DNA of 64,000 bases from Spongisporangium articulatum (GTDB lineage: Bacteria; Actinomycetota; Actinomycetes; Actinomycetales; Kineosporiaceae), in the NCBI RefSeq assembly GCF_044465595.1, contig NZ_JBITLV010000004.1, positions 434,001 through 498,000 of the forward strand. The letters are read 5' to 3'. The first letter of the stretch is position 1, and every line of letters starts with the position of its first letter. Positions 26,536 through 34,222 of the stretch are shown piece after piece. The notes below the pieces were generated by a model that saw nothing but the letters and a program-made list of their open reading frames with translations, was not told the origin of the DNA and made no database searches. The translations under genes and the position numbers were made by a program.

Positions 26536-29169
26536 GTGCCGAGTGCCAGAACGTCGTTCAACGCCGCCGTGGTCGCGCACCGCGAGGCCGTGGGGCTGCT
26601 GGCGGCCGTCCGGGAGCGGCTCGACCGGCTCGAGGGGGAGGCGGAGTTCTCGCACGAGTCGGCGCAACGCCAGAAGGCGCTCGCCGACCGGCTGAGCGCG
26701 CTGGCCGCCGAACTCGCGCCGGGCTGGCTGGGGTCGCCGTGGGCGCAGCTCGCGCAGGACCGGCCGCAGCCGCACGCCGGCGCCCGCCCGGGGGCGCCCA
26801 CGTACCTGCGGGTGGGCACGGCCCGCCCGGTCCCGGGGGTCGAGTTCCCCGCGCTCGTGCCACTTTTCGGGGTCGGTCACCTGTCGGTCGGGGCCGACGC
26901 CCGCGAGCCTGCGGTCGCCGCACTGGTCCAGGGGCTGATCACCCGGGCGCTGTGCGTCCTTCCCGCGGGTGCGCTGCGCGTGCTGGCCGTCGACGGCGCC
27001 TCGTTGGGCCGCCCGTTCGCACCGTTCAGCCCGCTGGTCCCGGCCGGGCTCATGAGCGAACCGGTCACCGACTCCGACGGCTTCCACAACGTCCTCAACG
27101 AGGCCGAGGAACAGGTGCGGCGGTTCCAGGCCCGCACCGAGCTCGAGCCCGACGTCCTGCTCGTCGCGATCGCCGGCCTACCGCCCGGCACCGGCCGTGG
27201 TGATGTCGCCCGCCTCGCCGCGCTCGCCCACGCCGGCCCCGCCGCGCGGGTGCATCTCCTCGTCGCCGGCTACCCGCCGCCGAGCGCCTCCGCGCGGGAC
27301 GACGTCCCCCGGCTCGAGCTGACCACCCACCTGACGCTCGACGAGCGCCCCGGCGCGGACGGCGTCCCGCAGTTCCGGGTCGGCGACCCGCCGCGCGAGG
27401 TGTTCGGGGCCTCCGGCCGCGGGCTGAACTCGCCGGTCGCGGCCGAGGCGCCGCCGCCGCCCGACCTGGTCGGCGAGCTGTGCCGGCGGCTCGCGGCGCA
27501 GGTCGAGTCGGACGCGGCGCTGACCTTCGACGACGTCGTGCCCGCCGAGCTGTGGACCGAGTCGTCGGTGAGCGGGCTGAGCACCGTCGTCGGTCGCCTC
27601 GGCCGGGGCGACGCGGTGCTCTCGCTGGACGACGCCACGCCCCACTGGCTCGTCGGCGGCCGGACGGGGTCGGGCAAGACGGTGTTCCTGCTCGACGTGC
27701 TCTACGGCCTGGCCGCCCGTTACTCGCCTGATGAGTTGGCGCTCTACCTGCTGGATTTCAAGGAGGGCGTGAGCTTCACCGAGTTCGTGCCCACCGAGGT
27801 CGACCCCACCTGGGTGCCGCACGCCCGGACGGTCGGCGTCGAGTCCGACCGCGAGTACGGGCTGGCGGTGCTGGCCGAACTGGTCCGGGAGATGAACCGC
27901 CGCGCCGCGGCCATGAAGCAGGCCGGCGTCACGAATCTGGCCCAGCTGCGCGAGGCCCGCCGGGAAGCGGCCCCCATCCCGCGGATCCTCACGGTCATCG
28001 ACGAGTTCCACGTCCTGTTCCAGGGCAACGACAAGGTGGGGGAACGGGCGGCGGCGTTGCTCGAGGAGATCGCCCGCAAGGGCCGCTCCTACGGTGTGCA
28101 CCTGATCCTGGCCAGCCAGTCGATCCAGGGGATCGATGCGTTGATCGGTCGCAGCAGTTCGGTCTTCGGTCAGTTCGGCCGCCGGATCGCGCTCGGCGGT
28201 GGGGGTGGCGTGCTCGAGTCCGTGAACTCGGCCGCGGACGACCTGCCGATCGGCACGGCCATCGTCAACGACGCGGGCGGTGTGAAGAACGCCAACCGGC
28301 GGGTCCGGTTCCCTGACGCCGACGTGCACACGCTGTCTTTGCTGCGGCACCGGCTCTGGTCGATGCGTACGCCGGGGGAGAAGCCGCCCGCGGTGTTCGT
28401 CGGGTATGCCGAGCAACGGCTGGAGCAGGATCCGACCTACCTGCGTCTGGAGTCCTCGCCCCGCCGGCGCCGGGCGCTGCTGGGTCGGGCCGTCGAAGTG
28501 GGCCTTCCCACAGCGGGTTTCGAGGTCGGCGTGAACCCCGGGTCGCACCTCGCGGTGCTGGGCACGTCGCCGGTGGGGGCCGATGTCCTGCGGGCCGTGG
28601 CCCTCAGCCTGGCAGCGCAGCACGAACCCGGGTCGGCGGTCTTCCTGCTCGCAGCCCTGGTCTCGTCCGCGGATTCGGTGGTTGACGACGTCGAGGCGCA
28701 GCTCGAGGCCGGTGGGCACTTCCACGAGGTGCTCGACATCAAGGGGTACCGCGACGCGGTGCAGCGGCTCGCCGCGGGGGACGAGCCGTCGGACCCCGTG
28801 TACCTGTTCGCCTTCGGGGCCGACGCGGCGTCGTCTTTGCTGGCGCAGCGCTACCCCGACTCGCGCCGTGAGGGTGTGGACGACCTGCGGGCCGTGTTAC
28901 GTGACGGGCCCGGCCGGCACGTGCACGTGTTCGGCTGGTGGCGGGGCGTGCGGCGCCTCCTGGAGGATGTCGGCTCGAGCAAGGCGGAGATCGGCAACGT
29001 GCTGTCCGTCAACGTGCGCGGGGACGACTTGTCCTCGCTGGTGGGCAGTTTCGACCTGAAGTACTCCCCCCGACAGAACCGGGCGATGTACTTCGACCGT
29101 GACGAGGACCGTCGTCAACTGGTCGTGCCGTTCGTGACGGCCGGCCGGTTCGACGACACGCTCGACTAG
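26536..29169 (+). CDS. FtsK/SpoIIIE-type ATPase, EccC/EssC-like
   Basis: 877 aa, GTG start. Residues 1-330 contain a helical N-terminus and a domain with HLSVGADAREPAVAALVQGL and LRVLAVDGASLGRPFAPF, as in type VII secretion motors. The FtsK ATPase has Walker A GRTGSGKT near 375-382, LLDFKEGVSF, Walker B ILTVIDEFHVLF near 484 and SNLG-like ILASQSIQGID. A second ATPase-like domain begins near 665 (HLAVLGTSPVGADVLRAV) but its P-loop lacks the Lys-Thr, so it is degenerate. No TM helix is evident. It heads a six-gene unit and is probably a membrane-associated pump for DNA or protein. This arrangement is not a named system I recognise. Confidence 0.85.
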   Translation: MPSARTSFNAAVVAHREAVGLLAAVRERLDRLEGEAEFSHESAQRQKALADRLSALAAELAPGWLGSPWAQLAQDRPQPHAGARPGAPTYLRVGTARPVPGVEFPALVPLFGVGHLSVGADAREPAVAALVQGLITRALCVLPAGALRVLAVDGASLGRPFAPFSPLVPAGLMSEPVTDSDGFHNVLNEAEEQVRRFQARTELEPDVLLVAIAGLPPGTGRGDVARLAALAHAGPAARVHLLVAGYPPPSASARDDVPRLELTTHLTLDERPGADGVPQFRVGDPPREVFGASGRGLNSPVAAEAPPPPDLVGELCRRLAAQVESDAALTFDDVVPAELWTESSVSGLSTVVGRLGRGDAVLSLDDATPHWLVGGRTGSGKTVFLLDVLYGLAARYSPDELALYLLDFKEGVSFTEFVPTEVDPTWVPHARTVGVESDREYGLAVLAELVREMNRRAAAMKQAGVTNLAQLREARREAAPIPRILTVIDEFHVLFQGNDKVGERAAALLEEIARKGRSYGVHLILASQSIQGIDALIGRSSSVFGQFGRRIALGGGGGVLESVNSAADDLPIGTAIVNDAGGVKNANRRVRFPDADVHTLSLLRHRLWSMRTPGEKPPAVFVGYAEQRLEQDPTYLRLESSPRRRRALLGRAVEVGLPTAGFEVGVNPGSHLAVLGTSPVGADVLRAVALSLAAQHEPGSAVFLLAALVSSADSVVDDVEAQLEAGGHFHEVLDIKGYRDAVQRLAAGDEPSDPVYLFAFGADAASSLLAQRYPDSRREGVDDLRAVLRDGPGRHVHVFGWWRGVRRLLEDVGSSKAEIGNVLSVNVRGDDLSSLVGSFDLKYSPRQNRAMYFDRDEDRRQLVVPFVTAGRFDDTLD

Positions 29170-29201
29170 GCAGGCTGGACTTTCGAGGAGAGGAGGCGGT
29201 C

Positions 29202-29471
29202 ATGGCCGGTTCGATGATCGGCGAGGCGAAGAAACACATCTCCGACGCCAACGAGCAGTCGGTGGCGGCGCAGAAGGCGATCGACGCCGCGAAGGAGGCC
29301 GCGGGCGAGGCCCTCGAGCTCGTGAAGAAGGCCGCGGAGGACAGCGAGCACGACCTCGTCCTGGAGGCGATCAAGGGCTACGAGAAGGCTCTGGAGGCGT
29401 TGGAAGACGCCAAGAAGGAGATCACCGACGCGCAGGCGGCGGCCGACAAGTACGCCGAGGAGATCGGGTAG
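29202..29471 (+). CDS. 89-residue all-helical protein of the ftsK cluster
   Basis: 89 aa behind GGAGAGGAGG. The sequence is nearly all Ala/Glu/Lys/Asp, with heptad-like spacing over residues 5-85, which predicts a helical hairpin or coiled coil. There are no Cys or Trp residues. The size and helical character resemble WXG100 substrates of type VII secretion, but there is no WXG turn and no C-terminal YxxxD/E signal. It could be a substrate, chaperone or structural subunit of the FtsK-like motor. Confidence 0.75.
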   Translation: MAGSMIGEAKKHISDANEQSVAAQKAIDAAKEAAGEALELVKKAAEDSEHDLVLEAIKGYEKALEALEDAKKEITDAQAAADKYAEEIG

Positions 29472-29477
29472 CCGAGC

Positions 29478-30119
29478 GTGTCGGCCTCGGGGGAACGCAG
29501 TGCGATCGGACGGGCGGTGGAACTGTTGAAGGCGGCCTTGCTGAAGTCCGACGAAGCTGCCTTACACGGCCGCGCGGCGTCTGAAGCGGCCCTTCAGATG
29601 TGGGCTCTGCTCCGCACGGCGGGCGCCGATTCCCGGGACGAGTCGATGGCGGCGGCCTTCACCGAGAGTCAGGCGGGGACCGAGTTCCTGAGGAAGGGGC
29701 TCGCTGCCTTGAACGCGGCGGACGGAGGGGTTCGCGGTTACATCGCAGCCGTCGCTCCCAACCATTCCGTGAAGTCGACCGGTCGGGTTGCCCCTGGCCC
29801 AGACGGCGGCAGCCTCACCCGCACGGTGCGGGCGCGCCCGAAGCTGAGAGCCTTCGTGGAAGTGACGACCAGGGAGGGCGACGACACTCAGGACTCTGCC
29901 GAGAACATGCTGCGTTCCGGCCAAAACGTGAAGAGTTTCCTCGAACCTCCACAGGTGACCGGGCACATTACGTCCACCCCTACGGATGTACCCGTTGTGC
30001 GCCCCGTCATCTCCGCTCCCTCCACGGACGCGGCGGGGGCTGTGCTGGTGACTGGGCTCGTCGTGGCTCGTGTCGTCGATCTGATCAAGAATCGTAGGAA
30101 GAGAACGAAGGAGCGTTGA
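29478..30119 (+). CDS. Tail-anchored protein of the ftsK cluster
   Basis: 213 aa, GTG start 6 bp after the 89-aa gene. The N-terminal ~100 residues are helical (AIGRAVELLKAALLKSDEAA). The middle is Pro/Thr/Ser-rich. The C-terminus has a single hydrophobic helix (GAVLVTGLVVARVVDLI) and a basic tail NRRKRTKER. I do not recognise a family. A membrane-tethered partner of the ATPase is a reasonable inference. Base composition is visibly less G+C-rich than in flanking genes. Confidence 0.75.
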   Translation: MSASGERSAIGRAVELLKAALLKSDEAALHGRAASEAALQMWALLRTAGADSRDESMAAAFTESQAGTEFLRKGLAALNAADGGVRGYIAAVAPNHSVKSTGRVAPGPDGGSLTRTVRARPKLRAFVEVTTREGDDTQDSAENMLRSGQNVKSFLEPPQVTGHITSTPTDVPVVRPVISAPSTDAAGAVLVTGLVVARVVDLIKNRRKRTKER

Positions 30120-30121
30120 GC

Positions 30122-30553
30122 ATGCCGGTTGCACTCGGAGCCAAGGCTGAGCAGGTGGTCCCGACCATGGTGGATGCCATGTTGGCGCGCGACGGCCAAG
30201 CCTGGGCGGATTCCTTGGGAGGGCTCTCATCGCAGGAGATCTCCGCCGTGATGAGCGCGGCCTTTGCTGCAGCGGTGTATCGCCGATGGCCGGAGGATCC
30301 CTCGCTCGAGGAGATCGCGGGTTACGCGACCTCCCTGTCGAGCGCGCCGGGCGAAAAGGTTGTCGTGGCGGCGTCCACGATAGAGGCGGGAATCCGTGCC
30401 GCACTGGGCGAGATGGAAATGCTCAATGGAATCTCGGCCGAGGACCGGGTTCCTGCTTATCTCCTGGTGATCCATGCGATCCAGGACGACGGCGTCCTCG
30501 GTTCGCATAATCGGGATGAGTACGTCGCCGAGATTATCGACGCCGTTGCCTGA
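30122..30553 (+). CDS. Helical protein, ftsK cluster paralogue 1
   Basis: 143 aa from the ATG at 30122 behind AAGGAG; a TTG at 30116 overlapping the previous stop is possible. Predicted helical with no signal or TM. The stretch SLEEIAGYATSLSSAPGEKV followed by AALGEMEMLNGISAEDRVPA aligns with the next gene's product, suggesting tandem duplication. Function unknown. Confidence 0.75.
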   Translation: MPVALGAKAEQVVPTMVDAMLARDGQAWADSLGGLSSQEISAVMSAAFAAAVYRRWPEDPSLEEIAGYATSLSSAPGEKVVVAASTIEAGIRAALGEMEMLNGISAEDRVPAYLLVIHAIQDDGVLGSHNRDEYVAEIIDAVA

Positions 30554-31010
30554 CGTTTTCGAGGCGGAGCGTCAACTCCTGCTCCTGCTGATCGATCAGA
30601 TCGATGCGAATGAATCGTTGTCCGAGCCGGCGATCGAGCCCCAGGAGGCTGCGGACTTCCTGGCCGCCGTGTTGGCCGTGCTCGTTCGGACGAGGCTCGG
30701 CGACGCAGCGACCCTCGAGACCATCGCGGCCTATGCGCGCCAGGTGATCGCGGGTCCCGAAACGGTCGAACGGCCCATGCTCATCGAGTCGGTTCTGAGA
30801 ACTGGCGCCGGCTATCCCGACATGTTGTCCGGGGTCGGTCAGGAAGAGGTGGTCCATGCACTGGGTATCTGCATGCGCTTCCTCTTTCGAGATATGAGCG
30901 CGGGTCGATCTGACTTCGAGACCACCCTGATCGCCTCAGCCGCTCGCGCTCGGGAGTCGGGCGTATTTGGTGCAGGTATCCGATCACCGGAAGGACTGAG
31001 TCATGGCTGA
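30516..31010 (+). CDS. Helical protein, ftsK cluster paralogue 2
   Basis: 164 aa from the ATG at 30516, which overlaps paralogue 1 by 38 bp; a TTG at 30546 would reduce the overlap to 8 bp and start the protein MPDVFEAERQLL. The segment TLETIAAYARQVIAGPETVE followed by YPDMLSGVGQEEVVHALGI matches paralogue 1 in order and spacing. Function unknown. It overlaps the next gene by 8 bp, so the cluster is tightly coupled. Confidence 0.7.
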   Translation: MSTSPRLSTPLPDVFEAERQLLLLLIDQIDANESLSEPAIEPQEAADFLAAVLAVLVRTRLGDAATLETIAAYARQVIAGPETVERPMLIESVLRTGAGYPDMLSGVGQEEVVHALGICMRFLFRDMSAGRSDFETTLIASAARARESGVFGAGIRSPEGLSHG

Positions 31011-31635
31011 CGTCTGGAACGAGTACGCGGCGCTGGTGCGCGAGCTCGACGAGGTGCGCGCGACGGAGCAGTCGCGCACCGAAGGGCTGCACGTGGCGGT
31101 GGCCGAGATGACGCACCACGCGGACTCCCTGGACGAGCGGGTGATCAACCAGCAGCAGGGGTTCGCGCAGGTGGCGCAGTTGCTGCGGTTCCGGATGCCG
31201 AAGCTCGGGCCGGTCGAACCGGAGGGCATCGTCGACCCGGCGACGGACCTGGCCCGGGTCGCGGAGGGCATCGATACGGCCGACCGCGAGTTGCACCACG
31301 CGGCCACCCGCGGCCAGCAGCCGCAGCTCCTGCCGGACTGGTCCCCGCTGGGCCGGGCGATGGCGATCTACGGGGCCGCCGCCGTCCTGATCGTGCTCCT
31401 GCAGCTGCTCAGCTTCGTGCGCGGCGGGTCGAACACCAGCAGCGGCCTGGTGCTCTTCATGGTGCCGCTGCTCGGGTTCGCGATCGGCTACCTGACCTTG
31501 AAGATCGGCACCCGGACCCGGGTCCCGCAGGCGACCCCCGAGATCTACACCCGGATCGGCCTGATCCTGTCGTTCGCGATCGGCCCCCTGGTGCTGCTCG
31601 TGTTCGCGCTCGCGGCCGCCTCGTTCGGCAAGTAG
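31003..31635 (+). CDS. Three-TM membrane protein closing the ftsK cluster
   Basis: 210 aa. The N-terminal ~115 residues are helical and charged (LDEVRATEQSRTEGLHVAVA). Three hydrophobic helices follow at about 126-145, 152-168 and 183-207, ending ASFGK. The protein could anchor the cluster's complex in the membrane. No family recognised. It overlaps paralogue 2 by 8 bp and is followed by an inverted repeat. Confidence 0.75.
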   Translation: MADVWNEYAALVRELDEVRATEQSRTEGLHVAVAEMTHHADSLDERVINQQQGFAQVAQLLRFRMPKLGPVEPEGIVDPATDLARVAEGIDTADRELHHAATRGQQPQLLPDWSPLGRAMAIYGAAAVLIVLLQLLSFVRGGSNTSSGLVLFMVPLLGFAIGYLTLKIGTRTRVPQATPEIYTRIGLILSFAIGPLVLLVFALAAASFGK

Positions 31636-31655
31636 CAGGGTCGGCCGGTCACCGG

Positions 31656-31722
31656 ATCTGCGACCGGATTGGTCGTCACAGGCCCGAGGGATCGCCGTAT
31701 GGCGACCATTCCGGTCGCAGAT
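31656..31722. terminator. 20-bp inverted repeat after the ftsK cluster
   Basis: Arms ATCTGCGACCGGATTGGTCG (31656-31675) and its complement (31703-31722) pair with one mismatch around a 27-nt loop. No T run follows. It ends the ftsK cluster and separates it from the whiB7 promoter, so a terminator or insulating hairpin is likely. Confidence 0.6.
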
Positions 31723-31765
31723 GACCCATGAGCCCGGCCCGACAGGTCAGGGAAGAAGACCCGCG

Positions 31766-31805
31766 AATAAATACGTTGTGGCTCACGGCGGACGAGGTCT
31801 ACCCT
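31766..31805 (+). promoter_or_regulatory. whiB7 leader promoter with AT-rich WhiB7-type element
   Basis: AATAAATA (31766-31773) lies two bases upstream of a -35 TTGTGG (31776-31781). After an 18-bp spacer comes the -10 TACCCT (31800-31805). An AT-rich patch just upstream of the -35 is the known recognition element of WhiB7 through its AT-hook, so autoactivation is likely. The expected +1 is near 31812, giving a leader of about 440 nt. Confidence 0.6.
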
Positions 31806-31879
31806 CGTCTGCGCACCCACGATGACGCAGACGAGGCATTCGGCTGCGCCCTCGAAACCAGATCAGGCAACACCGAGCG

Positions 31880-31903
31880 ATGAAGGAAGGTGGCATCCGA
31901 TGA
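31880..31903 (+). CDS. Possible 7-codon upstream ORF in whiB7 leader
   Basis: ATG AAG GAA GGT GGC ATC CGA TGA encodes MKEGGIR. Its stop overlaps the ATG of the 72-codon leader ORF by 4 bp (ATGA), a typical translational-coupling arrangement. Its AAGGAAGG also serves as the Shine-Dalgarno of the next ORF. Too short to judge as a gene by itself. Confidence 0.35.
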   Translation: MKEGGIR

Positions 31904-32118
31904 GCACGACGTTGCTCAACAGCGCGTGGCCCGCGGCTGCCGTCTGCACGCCGGAATCGCTTACGTATGCCCCCATTTCGGGCATTGAGCGCGACCGGTT
32001 CGACGGCTTCGGGGTGGATTCCGCCGCCACGCCGTCGGTCATGTCGCAGTCCGTCAAGCAGTTCAAGCACTTCGTCCGTCTGAACCACGGTTCCACGGTC
32101 ACCGGAAGCCCCGGATAG
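31900..32118 (+). CDS. whiB7 leader ORF (candidate attenuator peptide)
   Basis: 72 aa (MSTTLLNSAWPAAAV...), ATG nine bases after AAGGAAGG; an in-frame ATG at 31822 would give 98 aa. No family recognised. The ORF ends 23 nt before an intrinsic terminator that precedes whiB7. In mycobacteria and Streptomyces, whiB7/wblC is known to be controlled by an upstream ORF and terminator that respond to ribosome-targeting antibiotics. This ORF fits that place, though the peptide sequence itself is not one I recognise. Confidence 0.55.
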   Translation: MSTTLLNSAWPAAAVCTPESLTYAPISGIERDRFDGFGVDSAATPSVMSQSVKQFKHFVRLNHGSTVTGSPG

Positions 32119-32141
32119 GTCACCACCTAGCCGGCAGCCGA

Positions 32142-32176
32142 GGCCGCGGAACCCGAACAGGGTCCGCGGCCTTTTT
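32142..32176 (+). terminator. Intrinsic terminator in whiB7 leader
   Basis: GGCCGCGGA-A-CCC (32142-32154) pairs with GGGTCCGCGGCC (32160-32171) as a 12-bp stem with one bulged A and loop GAACA, followed by TTTTT (32172-32176). It lies between the leader ORF stop and whiB7, so it would stop transcription unless an antiterminator forms. Confidence 0.8.
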
Positions 32177-32252
32177 CGTTGGCCAACGCCCCTCGAAACA
32201 CCTACTCGCACAGAAGACAACCGCTCCGAGAACCCGGAGCCACCTGAAGGGG

Positions 32253-32555
32253 GTGACGACCTTGCAGCTCACGGCGTTGATGGACGCTCTGGCTGAAGAG
32301 GTCGAGGAGGAGACCGTCGAGCCCATGCCGTGCCGGCAGTTCGACGCCGAACTGTGGTTCGCCGAGTCGCCGACCGATGTCGAGCTGGCCAAGCAGCTTT
32401 GCCTCGACTGCCCGGTCCGGACGGCCTGCCTGTCGGGCGCCCTGGAGCGGCACGAGCCGTGGGGCGTCTGGGGCGGCGAGCTGTTCCTGTCCGGCGTCGT
32501 CGTGCCGCGGAAGCGGCCGCGGGGCCGGCCGCGGAAGGTCGAGGTCGCGGCCTGA
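32253..32555 (+). CDS. whiB7: WhiB7 antibiotic-resistance regulator
   Basis: 100 aa, GTG start behind GAAGGGGG. The four iron-sulfur cysteines are C27, C50, C53 and C59. EPWGVWGGE (68-76) is the sigma-A-contacting turn in its WhiB7 form, and the C-terminal AT-hook is RGRPRK (90-95). WhiB7 binds the vegetative sigma factor and AT-rich DNA to activate intrinsic drug-resistance genes, including itself. In M. tuberculosis it adjoins uvrD2 and the ABC1 gene; here the ftsK cluster, a phosphodiesterase and an MFS gene have been inserted in that neighbourhood. Confidence 0.94.
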   Translation: MTTLQLTALMDALAEEVEEETVEPMPCRQFDAELWFAESPTDVELAKQLCLDCPVRTACLSGALERHEPWGVWGGELFLSGVVVPRKRPRGRPRKVEVAA

Positions 32556-32575
32556 GAGGTTTCCTCTCCACAATT

Positions 32576-32609
32576 CGGCCGGCCGCCGGGGCAACCTGGC
32601 GGCCGGCCG
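32576..32609 (+). terminator. Hairpin after whiB7
   Basis: CGGCCGGCCGCC (32576-32587) and its exact complement (32598-32609) form a 12-bp stem with a 10-nt loop, 20 bp after the whiB7 stop. The trailing T content is weak. Confidence 0.6.
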
Positions 32610-32706
32610 TCGCGTCTTACTGGGCAGAGCGAGGGCGTCCTGGCCGCGGAGGGGGCGGCCAGGCCGTCCTCGCCAGCACTCGGGGCCGGTGCCTACGATC
32701 GCGCGC

Positions 32707-34212
32707 ATGGCCGACATCGTGACCCCCGTCGTCGAGGCACTCACCGCTCCCGACTTGGCGGGCGTCGTCGACCTGGTGGCGCACCCCGACCCCCACGGCG
32801 CACCCGGCGAGGCGGTGATCGTCGCCCACGCGACCGGGCGGGTCCGACTGACCCTCGACGCCGACGGCACCGAGCGGCACGAGGTCCTCGCGGGCCGCGA
32901 CCCGGTCGCCGACACCGACCCGCTCGCCTTCCTGCCCTACGACCTGGAGCAGATCGACCCGTCGCCGGCCAACGCCACCAACGCCTACCCGGAACCGGCC
33001 CGTCGCCTGCTGGGCTTCTTCTCCGACCCCGACCGCAGCCCCGACCTCGCGATCGTGCACACGCCCGGCCACTACTTCCCCGAGTACGGCGGCCACCGCG
33101 GCGAGCACGGCAGCCTCGACGTCATCCAGTCCCGCGCGCCGTTCATCCTGTCCGGCGCCGGCGTGCCGCGACGGGGCGTGGTCGACGGGTACGCACACGT
33201 CGTCGACGTGACCCCCACCCTCCTGCGCGCGGCGGGGGTCGACGAACGGTTCCACGCCGACGCCGCCGGCGAGCCCCTCGACGGCCGGGCCCGGACCGAC
33301 CTGCTCGAGGCCGGGGCCGGTCGGTACGTCATCGGCATCCTCTGGGACGGCGGGCACTGCTCCGACCTCCTGCACCTGGCGGCGCAGGGCACGCTGCCCA
33401 ACGTCGCCCGCCTGATCGAGCACGGCACGGCCCTGCGCGGCGGCGCCGTCGCCGAGTTCCCCAGCGTGACCTTGTGCAACCACACGAGCGCCCTGACCGG
33501 TGTGGGCCCCGGCCGGCACGGCGTGCTGGGCAACGTCTTCTACGACCGGGCCCAGCGGCGGCGCATCCTGGCCAACGACGAGACCACCTGGCACCGCAGT
33601 GCCGAGTGGTTCCGCCCGAGCGTCGCGACGGTCTTCGAGATGCTGACCCGCGCCGACCCGGACGCGACCAGCGCGTGCGTCGACGAGGCGATCGACCGGG
33701 GCGCGACGGCGTCCACCATGCAGTTGATCCGCGCGGCCGGCGGCAACGACGGCGGCGGGGCGCTCGACGCCGCCCTGCCGCCGGCCGAGGACAGCCCCTA
33801 CCTGGGCAACCGGGCCCACCTCGCGGACTCGTACTACCGGTTCTGCAGCCGGGTCGACGACATCGGTGTGCTGCAGATGCAGCAGCACTGGGCGTCGGCC
33901 GCCGTCGCGCCGCGGCTGACGTGGTGGTCGAACATCGTCACCGACGCCGGGCACCACGCGGGCGGCCCGCGCAGCGCGATCGCGCGCGACAGCCTGATGG
34001 ACGCCGACCGGCGCCTGGGCGCGCTGTTCGACCACCTCGACGCGCTCGGCGTCACCGAGGACGTCACGTTCCTGATGACCGCCGACCACGGCTTCGAGAC
34101 CGCGGACCCGCGGGTGCGCGGGGACTGGAAGGGCCGGTTGGACGACGTGAGCGCGCGTCTGGGGGTCGGTTTCCGGGACGAGGGACCGGGGTTGGTCTAT
34201 CTCGACGTCTGA
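32707..34212 (+). CDS. Alkaline phosphatase-superfamily phosphodiesterase
   Basis: 501 aa from the ATG at 32707; TACGAT at 32694-32699 ends 7 nt before it. Residues 1-200 form a partial N-terminal domain with PGHYFPEYGGHRGEHGS. The type I phosphodiesterase/nucleotide pyrophosphatase domain follows: LWDGGHC (metal Asp), EFPSVTLCNHTSALTG (nucleophilic Thr/Ser) and MTADHGFE (metal Asp-His). No signal peptide is seen, so it appears cytoplasmic. Substrate unknown; it probably cleaves phosphodiesters or pyrophosphates. Confidence 0.85.
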   Translation: MADIVTPVVEALTAPDLAGVVDLVAHPDPHGAPGEAVIVAHATGRVRLTLDADGTERHEVLAGRDPVADTDPLAFLPYDLEQIDPSPANATNAYPEPARRLLGFFSDPDRSPDLAIVHTPGHYFPEYGGHRGEHGSLDVIQSRAPFILSGAGVPRRGVVDGYAHVVDVTPTLLRAAGVDERFHADAAGEPLDGRARTDLLEAGAGRYVIGILWDGGHCSDLLHLAAQGTLPNVARLIEHGTALRGGAVAEFPSVTLCNHTSALTGVGPGRHGVLGNVFYDRAQRRRILANDETTWHRSAEWFRPSVATVFEMLTRADPDATSACVDEAIDRGATASTMQLIRAAGGNDGGGALDAALPPAEDSPYLGNRAHLADSYYRFCSRVDDIGVLQMQQHWASAAVAPRLTWWSNIVTDAGHHAGGPRSAIARDSLMDADRRLGALFDHLDALGVTEDVTFLMTADHGFETADPRVRGDWKGRLDDVSARLGVGFRDEGPGLVYLDV

Positions 34213-34222
34213 GCGCCGACCC

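Noticed and set aside
26877..28742. Minus-strand frames opposite the FtsK-like gene
   Set aside because: Antisense shadows; the plus strand carries intact Walker motifs.
29202..29471. A WXG100/ESX secretion substrate
   Set aside because: Length and helicity fit, but the WXG turn and the YxxxD/E tail are missing, and no other ESX core genes are found.
31822..31899. Longer 98-codon version of the whiB7 leader ORF
   Set aside because: The ATG at 31822 lies about 10 nt from the inferred transcription start and has no RBS; the ATG at 31900 has a good one.
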